Shown here one piece after another: positions 39,885 through 48,150 of a stretch of 64,000 bases of DNA. The DNA lies in the NCBI RefSeq assembly GCF_016775475.1, contig NZ_JAEUXJ010000009.1, forward strand, positions 159,990 to 223,989, read 5' to 3'. Below the pieces are notes generated by a model. The model saw nothing but the letters and a program-made list of their open reading frames with translations, ran no database searches and was not told the origin of the DNA. Source of the stretch: Belnapia mucosa. Its GTDB lineage: Bacteria > Pseudomonadota > Alphaproteobacteria > Acetobacterales > Acetobacteraceae. The number at the start of each line of letters is the position of its first letter. Position 1 is the stretch's first letter. A program made the position numbers and the translations under genes.

Positions 39885-40712
39885 ATGCGGCGTCTGATGG
39901 TATTCGGCCTGGTCCTCGGCCTGATGGCAGGCTGCGCGGGCCGTGCGCCCGTGGCCGGCGAGGAGCAGAACCTGGTGGACCGGGCGACCCTCTCGGTCCA
40001 GGAGATCCTGGGCGAGGGCAATGACCGGCTGAAGGCTGCCGACCTGCTGCGCCGCGCCCGCGCCGTGCTGGTCTGCCCGCGCATCTTCCGCGGCGGCTTC
40101 TTCTTCGGCGGCGAGGGCGGCGGCTGCGTCATGCTCGGGCGGGATGCCGCCGGGTCCTGGTCTTCCCCGGCCTTCTACTCGCTCGGCTCCGGCAGCTTCG
40201 GCCTCCAGGCCGGCATCCAGGACCTGCAGATCCTGATGCTGATCATGAACGACCGGGCGCTGACCGCGCTGCTCGACAGTCAGCTGAAGCTCGGCGCCGA
40301 TGCCTCGCTCGCCTTCGCCACGGTCGGCGGCTCGATCGAAGGCGCGACGACGGCCGCGGCGGGCGCCGATATCGTCGCCTTCGCCCGGGCACGTGGCCTC
40401 TATGCCGGGCTGACGCTCGAGGGGTCCCTGCTCTCGGCCCGCAGCGAGTGGAACCGCAGCTACTACCGGCAGGAGGTCGGGCCGCGGCAGATCGTGGTGG
40501 CGATGCAGGCGCACAACCCGGGCGCCGACCCGCTGCGGGCGGCCCTGATGCGCTTCGGCAGCGGCGCGGCGGCGGCGGGGCCGGCGCCCTATCAGCCGGC
40601 CTCGGCCTATCAGCCCAATCCTGGCTACCAGCCGGCGCCCGGCACGCTCGGCAGCGGCCCGGCCCCGGTCGCGGGCGGGGTGGAGCGGAGCGGCCTGCCG
40701 CCCCTTCGCTAG
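39885..40712 (+). CDS. SYLF-domain lipoprotein
   Basis: Predicted 275-aa lipoprotein. The signal ends in a lipobox LMAGC with cysteine at residue 17. The SYLF (Ysc84-like) lipid-binding domain follows, with ARAVLVCPRIFRGGFFFGGEGG, SSPAFYSLGSGSFGLQAG and YAGLTLEGSLLSARSEWN. The last ~60 residues are a Y/Q/P/A-rich tail with repeated YQP units, likely disordered. GGGGGAAG precedes ATG 39885. SYLF proteins bind phosphoinositides in eukaryotes; the bacterial role is unclear, perhaps envelope-related. Confidence 0.9.
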   Translation: MRRLMVFGLVLGLMAGCAGRAPVAGEEQNLVDRATLSVQEILGEGNDRLKAADLLRRARAVLVCPRIFRGGFFFGGEGGGCVMLGRDAAGSWSSPAFYSLGSGSFGLQAGIQDLQILMLIMNDRALTALLDSQLKLGADASLAFATVGGSIEGATTAAAGADIVAFARARGLYAGLTLEGSLLSARSEWNRSYYRQEVGPRQIVVAMQAHNPGADPLRAALMRFGSGAAAAGPAPYQPASAYQPNPGYQPAPGTLGSGPAPVAGGVERSGLPPLR

Positions 40713-40781
40713 GGACGGGTCCGGGGCGGTTGCCCGGCGGCGGGCGCGGGTCTATGCCGCGCCCGACCGCGGAGTGCCCCC

Positions 40782-42359
40782 ATGACCGACCTCGTTCCCA
40801 TCCGCCGCGCCCTGATCTCCGTCTCCGACAAGGCCGGGCTGATCGAATTCGGCCGCTTCCTCGCGGGGCAGGGGGTGGAGATCCTCTCGACCGGCGGCAC
40901 CGCCCGGGCCCTGCGCGAGGCCGGCATCCCGGTGAAGGATGTCTCCGACCATACCGGCTTCCCCGAGATCCTGGACGGCCGGGTGAAGACCCTGGTGCCG
41001 CAGGTCCATGGCGGGCTGCTCGGCCGGCGCGACCTGCCGGAGCATGGGGCGCAGATGCAGCAGCACGGCATCGCCCCGATCGACCTGGTCGCGGTGAACC
41101 TCTACCCCTTCGAGGCGACGGTCGCCGGCGGCGCCGGTTTCGGGGACTGCATCGAGAATATCGATATCGGCGGCCCGGCCATGATCCGCAGCGCCGCCAA
41201 GAACCACGCCCATGTGGTGGTGCTGACCGAGCCGGCTCAGTTCGCCGAGGTCCAGGCCGAGCTGGAGGCCGAGGGCGGCACCCGCCTCGCCACGCGCCGG
41301 CGGCTGGCGGCCGCGGCCTATGCCCGCACCGCGGCCTATGATGCCGCCATCTCCGGCTGGTTCGCCGGGCAGCTCGGCGAGGAATTCCCGCCCCGCCTCG
41401 CCGTCGCCGGCATCCTGCGTCAGGGCCTCCGCTACGGGGAGAACCCGCATCAGCAGGCGGCCTTCTACACCGATGGCAGCAACCGGCCGGGCATCGCGAC
41501 CGCACGGCAGGTGCAGGGCAAGGAACTGTCCTACAACAACCTGAACGACACCGACGCCGCCTTCGAATGCGTCGCCGAGTTCGAGCCGCCGGCGATCGTC
41601 ATCGTCAAGCACGCCAATCCTTGCGGCGTGGCGGTGGCCGGGGACCTCGCCACCGCCTGGGACCGGGCGCTGTTGTGCGATCCCGTCTCGGCCTTCGGCG
41701 GCATCGTCGCCGCCAACCGGGTGCTGGATGCGGCGGCGGCGGAAAAAATCGCGGCCATCTTCACCGAGGTCGTGGTGGCGCCCAATGCGGATGAGGCCGC
41801 GAAGGCGGTCTTCGCGCGGAAGAAGAATCTCCGCCTGCTGCTGACCGGCAGCCTGCCCGATCCGGCGGCGCCGGGGCGGGTGTTCAAGAGCGTCTCGGGC
41901 GGCTTCCTGGCGCAGTCCCGCGATGCCGGGCGCGTCTCGGCCGAAGGGCTGAAGGTGGTGACGCAGCGGGCGCCGAGCCCGCAGGAGATCGAGGACCTGC
42001 TGTTCGCCTTCCGCGTCTGCAAGCATGTGAAGTCGAATGCCATCGTCTATGCCAAGGGGCAGGCGACGGTCGGCATCGGCGCGGGGCAGATGAACCGGGT
42101 CGAGAGCAGCCGCATCGCCGCCTGGAAGTCGGAGGCCGCGGCCAAGGCGGCCGGCCTGCCGGAGCCCCTGGCACGGGGCAGCGTCGTCGCCTCGGACGCC
42201 TTCTTCCCCTTCGCCGACGGGCTGGAGACGGCGGCGGCGGCGGGCGTCACGGCGGTGATCCAGCCCGGCGGCTCGATGCGGGACAATGAGGTGATCGCGG
42301 CGGCCGACAAGGCCGGGCTCGCCATGGTCTTCACCGGGATGCGGCATTTCCGGCACTGA
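40782..42359 (+). CDS. purH: bifunctional AICAR transformylase/IMP cyclohydrolase
   Basis: Predicted 525-aa enzyme for the last two steps of IMP synthesis, using 10-formyl-tetrahydrofolate. The N-terminal IMP cyclohydrolase (MGS-like) domain has RRALISVSDKAGLIEFGRFL and ILSTGGTARAL. The C-terminal transformylase domain shows RYGENPHQQAAFY, IVKHANPCGVAV and SDAFFPFADG. Length is normal for the family (about 525 aa). It is probably monocistronic or leads into the carbonic anhydrase gene 70 bp later. Confidence 0.97.
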   Translation: MTDLVPIRRALISVSDKAGLIEFGRFLAGQGVEILSTGGTARALREAGIPVKDVSDHTGFPEILDGRVKTLVPQVHGGLLGRRDLPEHGAQMQQHGIAPIDLVAVNLYPFEATVAGGAGFGDCIENIDIGGPAMIRSAAKNHAHVVVLTEPAQFAEVQAELEAEGGTRLATRRRLAAAAYARTAAYDAAISGWFAGQLGEEFPPRLAVAGILRQGLRYGENPHQQAAFYTDGSNRPGIATARQVQGKELSYNNLNDTDAAFECVAEFEPPAIVIVKHANPCGVAVAGDLATAWDRALLCDPVSAFGGIVAANRVLDAAAAEKIAAIFTEVVVAPNADEAAKAVFARKKNLRLLLTGSLPDPAAPGRVFKSVSGGFLAQSRDAGRVSAEGLKVVTQRAPSPQEIEDLLFAFRVCKHVKSNAIVYAKGQATVGIGAGQMNRVESSRIAAWKSEAAAKAAGLPEPLARGSVVASDAFFPFADGLETAAAAGVTAVIQPGGSMRDNEVIAAADKAGLAMVFTGMRHFRH

Positions 42360-42429
42360 GGGGCTTGATGCCGGCCCCGTTCGGGGCACATCCGCCAGGA
42401 CCGTAACGGATCAGGGAGCAGCCCGCGCC

Positions 42430-43038
42430 ATGCAACGCCTCATCGACGGCTATCGCCGCTTCCGCGAGGAGACCTGGCCGCAGCAGCGGGCCCGGTTCGA
42501 GGAGCTGGCCGAGCGCGGGCAGAGCCCGAAGACCATGGTCATCGCCTGCTCGGACAGCCGGGTCGACCCGCAGATGATCTTCGCCGCGGCACCGGGCGAG
42601 CTTTTCGTCGTCCGCAACGTGGCGAACCTGATCCCGCCCTACATGCCGGACGCAGCCTTCCACGGCACCAGCGCGGCGCTGGAATTCGCCGTGCGGGTGC
42701 TGAAGGTGGAACGCGTGGTGGTGCTGGGCCATGCGCTCTGCGGCGGCATGGCGGCGCTGCTGAACGGGGCGCCGCCCGAGGCGCAGGATTTCGTCGCCGG
42801 CTGGATCACCATCGCCGAGGCGGCGCGGGAGAGGGTGCTGCGCTGCGACTCGGCGGAGGATCGGCAGGAAGTGGCCGAGCATGAGGCGGTGCGCATCTCG
42901 CTCCGCAACATCATGACCTTCCCCTGGGTCGCCGAGGCGGTACGCGAGGGCCGGCTGACCCTGCATGGCGCGCATTTCGGCGTGGCGACAGGCAAGCTGA
43001 TGCTGCTGGGCGCGGACGAGGAATTCCATCTAGCCTGA
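42430..43038 (+). CDS. beta-class carbonic anhydrase
   Basis: Predicted 202-aa zinc enzyme interconverting CO2 and bicarbonate. The zinc ligands are in ACSDSRVDP (Cys and the Asp/Arg dyad) and LGHALCGGM (HxxC). The VVRNVANLIPPY strand is also typical. AGGGAG precedes ATG 42430. Its position after purH fits a supply of bicarbonate for purine synthesis, though this is inference. A structured repeat (copy B) starts one base after its stop codon. Confidence 0.94.
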   Translation: MQRLIDGYRRFREETWPQQRARFEELAERGQSPKTMVIACSDSRVDPQMIFAAAPGELFVVRNVANLIPPYMPDAAFHGTSAALEFAVRVLKVERVVVLGHALCGGMAALLNGAPPEAQDFVAGWITIAEAARERVLRCDSAEDRQEVAEHEAVRISLRNIMTFPWVAEAVREGRLTLHGAHFGVATGKLMLLGADEEFHLA

Positions 43039-43147
43039 ATTCCCCGCAAAACCGCTGCGCGGCTTTGCGGGGGCCCCGGATGGTCGCCTGATCTCAAAGG
43101 CCTCGCACAGCCTTCCGCGGCAAAGCCGCGGAAGGACACCGGGTAGC
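43039..43147 (+). repeat. dispersed two-hairpin repeat, copy B
   Basis: Inverse-orientation copy of the element at 14057-14158. It has a 9-bp stem (43042-43050 and 43064-43072) and the same perfect 11-bp stem (43111-43121 and 43125-43135, AAA loop). The shorter stem differs from copy A by changes on both arms that keep pairing. As in copy A, it starts right after a stop codon in the sense direction, here the carbonic anhydrase gene. Confidence 0.75.
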
Positions 43148-43218
43148 GGCCTTTTTGATAGGTGTCCCAAGCCGGTGGGGATGCGAGACTGACCGCGGGG
43201 CGAATCGGGGGATTCTGC

Positions 43219-44232
43219 GTGCCGGATTGGCTGCTGCCGTTGCTGGTGCCCGTGGCGGCGGCCGTCGCGGGCGCACTGCTCGTGCTCGCCTTCCGGCCGC
43301 GCGGCGGCGGCGGAGAGGGCGTGGCGCTGCTCGCCGAGCGGATGGAGGCGCTGTCGGACCGGCTGGACCAGGCGGTGGCGGCGCAGAATGAGAGGCTGGC
43401 CCGCAGCCTGGCCGAGAGCGCCGACCGGACCCAGGACAGCGCCCGGCGCATCCATGAACGGCTGGCCGTGATCGATGCGGCCCGGAAGAATATCGAGGCG
43501 CTGGGCGGGCAGGTCACGACCCTCGCCTCCATCCTCGGCAACAAGCAGGCGCGCGGGGCCTTCGGCGAGGTGCAGCTGCGCGACATGCTGGCCGACCGCC
43601 TGCCGGCCGAGGGCTGGGCCTGGCAGCATCCGCTGTCCAACGGCACGCGCTGCGACGCGTTGATCCGCCTGCCCTTCCCGCCGGGGCCGATCGCCATCGA
43701 CAGCAAGTTCCCTCTCGAAGCCTGGCAGGCGCTGCGGACCGCGATGGACGATGCGGCGCGGGTGCAGGCGACGCGCCGGCTGGCGGCCGATATCCGCCGC
43801 CATGTGGACGACGTGGCCACCAAGTATATCCGCCCCGGCGAGACGGCGGAGGGGGCGCTGATCTTCCTCCCCTCCGAAGCCCTGCATGCCGACCTTCATG
43901 CGGTGCACGGCACGCTGGTGCAGGAGGCGGCGCGGCGCGGGGTCTATCTGGTCTCGCCCGGCACGCTTTGGGCGGTGCTCGGCGCCATGCGGGCCCTGAT
44001 GCGCGATGTGCGGCTGCGGGCCGAGGCGCAGCATCTGCGCCTCGAGGTGGCGCGGCTGGCCGAGGAGACGGGGCGGCTGGACAAGCGTGTCGCCAACCTC
44101 AAGCGGCATTTCGGCGAGGCGCAGGCCGATATGGACCAGATCGGCATCACCGCGCAGAAGATCCTGGCAACGGCCGCGCGGATCGAGGCGGTGGAGATGG
44201 ACACGCCGGCCCCGGCCCGGGCCGCCGAGTGA
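43219..44232 (+). CDS. rmuC: RmuC-family DNA recombination protein
   Basis: Predicted 337-aa protein with an N-terminal membrane anchor (DWLLPLLVPVAAAVAGALLVLAF), a coiled-coil stretch (about residues 35-100) and the RmuC nuclease-like domain: LGNKQARGAFGEVQLRDML, IAIDSKFPLEAW, KYIRPGETAEGALIFLPSE and VSPGTLWAVL. RmuC limits recombination at short inverted repeats in E. coli. The start is set at GTG 43219 after GGGGGA; GTG 43162 is a longer alternative. The stop overlaps the next GTG start (GTGA). Confidence 0.92.
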   Translation: MPDWLLPLLVPVAAAVAGALLVLAFRPRGGGGEGVALLAERMEALSDRLDQAVAAQNERLARSLAESADRTQDSARRIHERLAVIDAARKNIEALGGQVTTLASILGNKQARGAFGEVQLRDMLADRLPAEGWAWQHPLSNGTRCDALIRLPFPPGPIAIDSKFPLEAWQALRTAMDDAARVQATRRLAADIRRHVDDVATKYIRPGETAEGALIFLPSEALHADLHAVHGTLVQEAARRGVYLVSPGTLWAVLGAMRALMRDVRLRAEAQHLRLEVARLAEETGRLDKRVANLKRHFGEAQADMDQIGITAQKILATAARIEAVEMDTPAPARAAE

Positions 44233-45476
44233 GTGCCTTGCAGCTCCAGGCCCTGCTCGGCCTGCCGGCGCTGTGTCTGCTGGCCTGGGTGCTGGGGGGC
44301 TGCCAGAGGGGCGTGCGGGCGAGGGTGGTGGCGGCGGGGCTGCTGGGTCAGCTGCTGACCGCCGCGGCGCTGCTGCACCTGCCGCCGCTCCGCGCCGGCT
44401 TCGCCTGGCTGGGCGATGCGGTGGAGGCGCTGGCGCGGGCGACGCGGGCAGGGACGAGCCTCGTCTTCGGCTATCTCGGCGGCGCGCCGCTGCCCTATGC
44501 CGAGACGGTGCCGGGCGGCAGCTTCATCCTGTTCTTCCAGGCCCTGCCGCTGGTGCTGCTGGTGGGGGCGCTTTCGGCGGTGCTCTATCACTGGCGGATC
44601 ATGCCGCTGGTGGTGCGGGGGCTGGCGCGGGGCCTGGGCTGGCTGTTCGGCCTCTCGGGGGCCTGCAACCTCTCGGTCGCGGCCAATGTCTTCGTCGGCA
44701 TGGTGGAGGCGCCGCTGCTGATCCGGCCCTGGCTCGGCCGCCTGACCCAGGCGGAGTTGTTCGTCTGCATGGTCGCCGGCCTCGCCACGATCAGCGGCAA
44801 TATGCTGGTGGTCTATGCGACGATGATCGCGCCGGTGGTGCCGGATGCGGCGGGGCAATTGCTGACGGCGAGCCTGGTCTCGGCGCCAGGCTCCATCCTC
44901 GCTGCGCTGCTGATGATCCCGGAGCGGGAGGCGGCGACCGCGGCGGGGCCGGAGGAGGCGCCGCCGCGCCTCTATGACAGCACCATGGATGCGCTGGTGC
45001 GCGGCACCGCCGATGGGCTGCAATTGCTGCTCGGCATCATGGCCTCGCTGATCGTCTTCGTCGCGCTGGTGGCGCTGGTGAACGGAATGCTCCAGCCGCT
45101 GACGGGCTGGACGCTGGAAGGCATCGCCGGCTTCCTCTTCTGGCCGTTGGCCTTCGCCATGGGCATCCCGGCCGCCGAATGCGCGACGGTGGCGGCGAGC
45201 CTCGGCGTGAAGGTCGTGGTGAACGAGTTCGTCAGCTACCTGCAACTGGCGGCCAGCGGCGGGGCGGGGCTGGCCGAGCGGTCACGCGTGATCCTCACCT
45301 ATGCGCTCTGCGGCTTCACCAATTTCGCCTCGGTCGGGATCATGGTGACGGGGATGACGGCCATGTGCCCGGAGCGGCGGGCGGATATCCTCCGCCTCGG
45401 ACTGCGGAGCCTGGTGGCGGCGAGCATTGCCTGCTGCATGGCCGGTGCCACGGTCGGGGTGCTGACCGCGCCCTGA
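44229..45476 (+). CDS. NupC-family concentrative nucleoside transporter
   Basis: Predicted 415-aa cation-coupled nucleoside importer (CNT family). It has multiple membrane helices with the core signatures GSFILFFQALPLVLLVGALSAV, SGACNLSVAANVFVGMVEAPL, MVAGLATISGNMLVVY and the C-terminal TYALCGFTNFASVGIMV. The start is GTG 44229, overlapping the rmuC stop as GTGA. Pairing with rmuC is translationally coupled but functionally unexplained. Confidence 0.9.
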   Translation: MSALQLQALLGLPALCLLAWVLGGCQRGVRARVVAAGLLGQLLTAAALLHLPPLRAGFAWLGDAVEALARATRAGTSLVFGYLGGAPLPYAETVPGGSFILFFQALPLVLLVGALSAVLYHWRIMPLVVRGLARGLGWLFGLSGACNLSVAANVFVGMVEAPLLIRPWLGRLTQAELFVCMVAGLATISGNMLVVYATMIAPVVPDAAGQLLTASLVSAPGSILAALLMIPEREAATAAGPEEAPPRLYDSTMDALVRGTADGLQLLLGIMASLIVFVALVALVNGMLQPLTGWTLEGIAGFLFWPLAFAMGIPAAECATVAASLGVKVVVNEFVSYLQLAASGGAGLAERSRVILTYALCGFTNFASVGIMVTGMTAMCPERRADILRLGLRSLVAASIACCMAGATVGVLTAP

Positions 45477-45527
45477 GCAAGATTCGCCAAGCCGCGCCGG
45501 CGAACCGCCTGCTAGGCTCGGCGCCGC

Positions 45528-46376
45528 ATGGCGATTCAGACTCTCCTGACGGAAGGCGCCGTCACGGTGATCGACTACCGCTGCGAGGCCGGCCCTCAGG
45601 CCCGGCCGCAGGCGGAAGCGCATGGAGGCTTCTCGGTCTCCTATGTCCGGCGCGGCAGCTTCGGCTATGCCTCGGGCCGGCTGCGCTGCGACCTCGTCGC
45701 CGGCTCCACCCTGCTTGGCTACCCGGATGATGAGTATCGCTGCGTGCATGAGCATGCCTGCGGCGATGAATGCCTCTCGGTCCAGCTCGCGCCCGATCTC
45801 GCCACGGGGCTGGAGGATCGCGCGGCCCGCTGGCGGCTGGGCGCGCTGCCGCCCTTGCCGGAACTGGTCGTGCTCGGCGAGCTGGCCCAGGCGGCGGCGG
45901 AGGGGCGCAGCGATATCGGCCTCGACGAGGCTGCATTGCTCTATGCCGCGCGCTGCCTGGCGCTCCTCACCCCCGAGGCGCGGCGCGAGGCCCCGCCCGG
46001 CGCGGTGGAGCGGCGGCGGATGGTCGAGCTCGCCCTCTGGATCGAGGCGCAGGCGGCCGAGCCGCTGGGCCTCAGGGAGATCGCGCGACAGGCCGGGCTC
46101 AGCCGCTTCCATCTCCTCCGGCTTTTCACCCGCGTCCTCGGCGTGACGCCGCATCAGCACCTGGTCCGCGCCCGGCTGCGGCGGGCGGCGCGGCTGCTCT
46201 CGGCCGAAGGGAGCAGCATCAGCGACATCGCCTATGAGGTCGGCTTCGGCGATCTGTCGAATTTCATCCGCACCTTCCGCCGCGCCGCCGGGGTTTCGCC
46301 GCGCGGCTTCCGCCGGCTGGCGCGGGGCGACCGCAACATCCTCCAAGAACGGCTCGCCCTCCCCGCCGCAGGATAG
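45528..46376 (+). CDS. AraC-family transcriptional regulator
   Basis: Predicted 282-aa activator. The N-terminal cupin-like sensing part (about residues 20-110) contains FSVSYVRRGSFGYASG. The C-terminal double helix-turn-helix (about 170-275) has LGLREIARQAGLSRFHLLRL and SSISDIAYEVGFGDLSNFIR with the FRRAAGVSPRGFR end. It is followed after 24 bp by a VOC protein and then a cupin gene, likely its targets. Confidence 0.92.
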   Translation: MAIQTLLTEGAVTVIDYRCEAGPQARPQAEAHGGFSVSYVRRGSFGYASGRLRCDLVAGSTLLGYPDDEYRCVHEHACGDECLSVQLAPDLATGLEDRAARWRLGALPPLPELVVLGELAQAAAEGRSDIGLDEAALLYAARCLALLTPEARREAPPGAVERRRMVELALWIEAQAAEPLGLREIARQAGLSRFHLLRLFTRVLGVTPHQHLVRARLRRAARLLSAEGSSISDIAYEVGFGDLSNFIRTFRRAAGVSPRGFRRLARGDRNILQERLALPAAG

Positions 46377-46400
46377 GCGCATCGCCAAGGGAGGGTGACG

Positions 46401-46757
46401 ATGTTCGACCATATCGGGTTGCGGGTGCGGGATTTGGCGGCGAGCCGCCGCTTCTATGCGGCGGTGCTGGCGCCGCTCGGCCATGTGGCGGCGGAGGGCG
46501 ACGGTTTCGGCCCGCCGGGCGCGCCCGGCCTCTGGCTGCATGAGAGCGGGGAGGCAGGGCGCGGCGCGCATCTCGCCTTCCGCGCCGCGAGCCATGCCGC
46601 GGTGGCGGCCTTCCATGCAGCCGGGCTGGCGGTGGGCGGGCGGGACAATGGCGCCCCGGGGCCGCGGCCGGATTACGGGCCGCGCTACTACGCCGCCTTC
46701 CTGATCGACCCCGAGGGCAACAATGTGGAGGCGGTCTGCCTGGCCGAGATCGGCTGA
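46401..46757 (+). CDS. VOC (glyoxalase/bleomycin resistance) family protein
   Basis: Predicted 118-aa single-unit protein of the vicinal oxygen chelate fold. FDHIGLRVRDLAASRRFYAAVLAPLG opens it and AAFLIDPEGNNVEAVCL closes it, with a metal histidine near residue 3 and the glutamate in NNVEAVC. ATG 46401 follows GGGAGGGTGACG. It sits 24 bp after the AraC gene in the same direction. Typical roles are isomerase, dioxygenase or antibiotic binding; none can be chosen here. Confidence 0.88.
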   Translation: MFDHIGLRVRDLAASRRFYAAVLAPLGHVAAEGDGFGPPGAPGLWLHESGEAGRGAHLAFRAASHAAVAAFHAAGLAVGGRDNGAPGPRPDYGPRYYAAFLIDPEGNNVEAVCLAEIG

Positions 46758-46844
46758 TGTCCAGCCTCTTCCGCGCGGCGCTGCAGCGCTGGGCGGCCGC
46801 GCCGCAACCGGCCTAGGATCGCCCCCGCAAGGAGGGAGGATGCC

Positions 46845-47270
46845 ATGGCCGAGCTGATCCGCATGGGCGGGCTGGAGCTGCGCTTCCTGCAGGAGGGCAG
46901 CGGGACCGGCGGCGGTCTCGACCTGTTCGAGATGCAGGTCGCGCCCCAGGCCCGGATGCCGGTGCCGCATTACCACGAGAGCTGGGACGAGACGGTCTTC
47001 GGGCTGGAGGGCGCGGTCACCTTCCGGGTCGAGGGCCAGGACCGGCCGGTCGGCCCGGGCGAGAGCCTCTTCATCCGCCGCGGCCAGGTGCATGGCTTCC
47101 GCAATGAGGGGCCTGGGCCGGCCCGCTGCCTCTGCATCCTCACGCCGGGCGTGCTGGGGCCGGGCTATTTTCGGGAGATCGCCGGGCTGCTGGCGGCGAC
47201 CCCGCCCGACCCGGCGGCCCTGCGCGCCGTCATGCTGCGGCACGGGCTGGTGCCGGTGCCGGAGGGCTGA
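46845..47270 (+). CDS. cupin-domain protein
   Basis: Predicted 141-aa single-domain cupin. Motif 1 is MPVPHYHESWDETVFGLEG and motif 2 is IRRGQVHGFRNEG, giving the usual His/Glu metal set. AAGGAGGGAGG precedes ATG 46845. It resembles the cupin at 30465 in both motifs and in the TPG-containing strand after motif 2, so the two may be distant paralogues. Likely in the same operon as the VOC gene (87-bp gap). Confidence 0.86.
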   Translation: MAELIRMGGLELRFLQEGSGTGGGLDLFEMQVAPQARMPVPHYHESWDETVFGLEGAVTFRVEGQDRPVGPGESLFIRRGQVHGFRNEGPGPARCLCILTPGVLGPGYFREIAGLLAATPPDPAALRAVMLRHGLVPVPEG

Positions 47271-47306
47271 GCGACAAGAAACACCCGTTGCGTCGCTCGG
47301 TGGGTC

Positions 47307-47324
47307 ATGAAACATTGGTTTCAT
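47307..47324. promoter_or_regulatory. candidate RpiR operator overlapping the start codon
   Basis: ATGAAAC-N4-GTTTCAT is a perfect inverted repeat (arms 47307-47313 and 47318-47324). The last two bases of the right arm are the first two of the RpiR start codon. The GAAA-N-TTTC pattern is typical of RpiR/MurR-family operators, so autoregulation is likely. Confidence 0.6.
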
Positions 47325-48150
47325 GCTCGCCGACCGCCTCCGCGCCGCGCTGCCGGGCCTGCCGCCGCAACTGGCCGCGGCGGGCCGCCATGTCTGCGAA
47401 CGCCCCTTCGATGCCGCGACGCGCTCCATGCGGGCGCTGGCGGCGGAGGCCGGGGCGAGCCCGGCGACCTTCACCCGCCTCGCCCAGGCCCTCGGCTTCG
47501 CCGGCTGGGAGGAACTGCGCGCCGCCGCCATCGAGGAACAGCGGCGGCCCGCCCCCTATTCCAGCCGCGCCGGGGGCGGTGGCCTCGCCGCCATCCAGGC
47601 CGCTGAGGCCGCCAATATCGCGGCGCTGGCCACACTGCCCGAGGCCGCGCTGCAGGCCGCCGCCGCCATGCTGGATGCGGCGCCGCGCATCCATGTCGCC
47701 GGCTTCCGCTCCTGCCGCGCGGTGGCGACGCTGCTGCACTACCAGCTACGCCTGTTCCGGCCGGAGACGGTGCTGGTCGGCGATGCTGCGCTCGACCTCG
47801 ATCTCGGCGCCATGCAGCCGGGCGAGGCGCTGGTGCTGACCGGCTTCGCCCCCTATTCCCGCGCCGCCCTGACCACCCAGGCGGCGGCGCGCGCGGCCGG
47901 GTTGCGGCTGGTGGTGCTGGCCGACAGCCCCGCCGCGCCGGTCGCCACCGGGGCGGAGCACCTGCTGGTCTTCGCCACTGCGACGCCCGCCTTCTTCCCG
48001 AGCCTCACCGCCGCGCTGGCCCTCGCCCAGGCGCTGGCCGCCGCCGTCTTCGCCCTGGGCGGTGAGGCGGCGCGGGCCCGGCTGCGCGAGAGCGAGGCGC
48101 GCCTTGCCACCCTCTCCGCCTACCTGCCCGACCCGGAGGACCAGCCATGA
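47323..48150 (+). CDS. MurR/RpiR-family transcriptional regulator
   Basis: Predicted 275-aa regulator. The N-terminal HTH_6 domain (about residues 1-75) has SMRALAAEAGASPATFTRLAQ, and a C-terminal SIS domain (about 120-260) contains IHVAGFRSCRAVATLLHYQL. No Shine-Dalgarno is seen before ATG 47323, which overlaps a palindromic operator, so the message may be leaderless. The stop overlaps the aminotransferase start as ATGA. SIS domains sense phospho-sugars or amino-sugar-like ligands, but here the operon points to an amino compound. Confidence 0.9.
   Translation: MLADRLRAALPGLPPQLAAAGRHVCERPFDAATRSMRALAAEAGASPATFTRLAQALGFAGWEELRAAAIEEQRRPAPYSSRAGGGGLAAIQAAEAANIAALATLPEAALQAAAAMLDAAPRIHVAGFRSCRAVATLLHYQLRLFRPETVLVGDAALDLDLGAMQPGEALVLTGFAPYSRAALTTQAAARAAGLRLVVLADSPAAPVATGAEHLLVFATATPAFFPSLTAALALAQALAAAVFALGGEAARARLRESEARLATLSAYLPDPEDQP

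Noticed and set aside
46757..46816. A 19-codon frame (MSSLFRAALQRW...) overlapping the VOC stop as TGATG
   Set aside because: Too short to judge, with no known family; translational coupling alone is not enough to call a gene.
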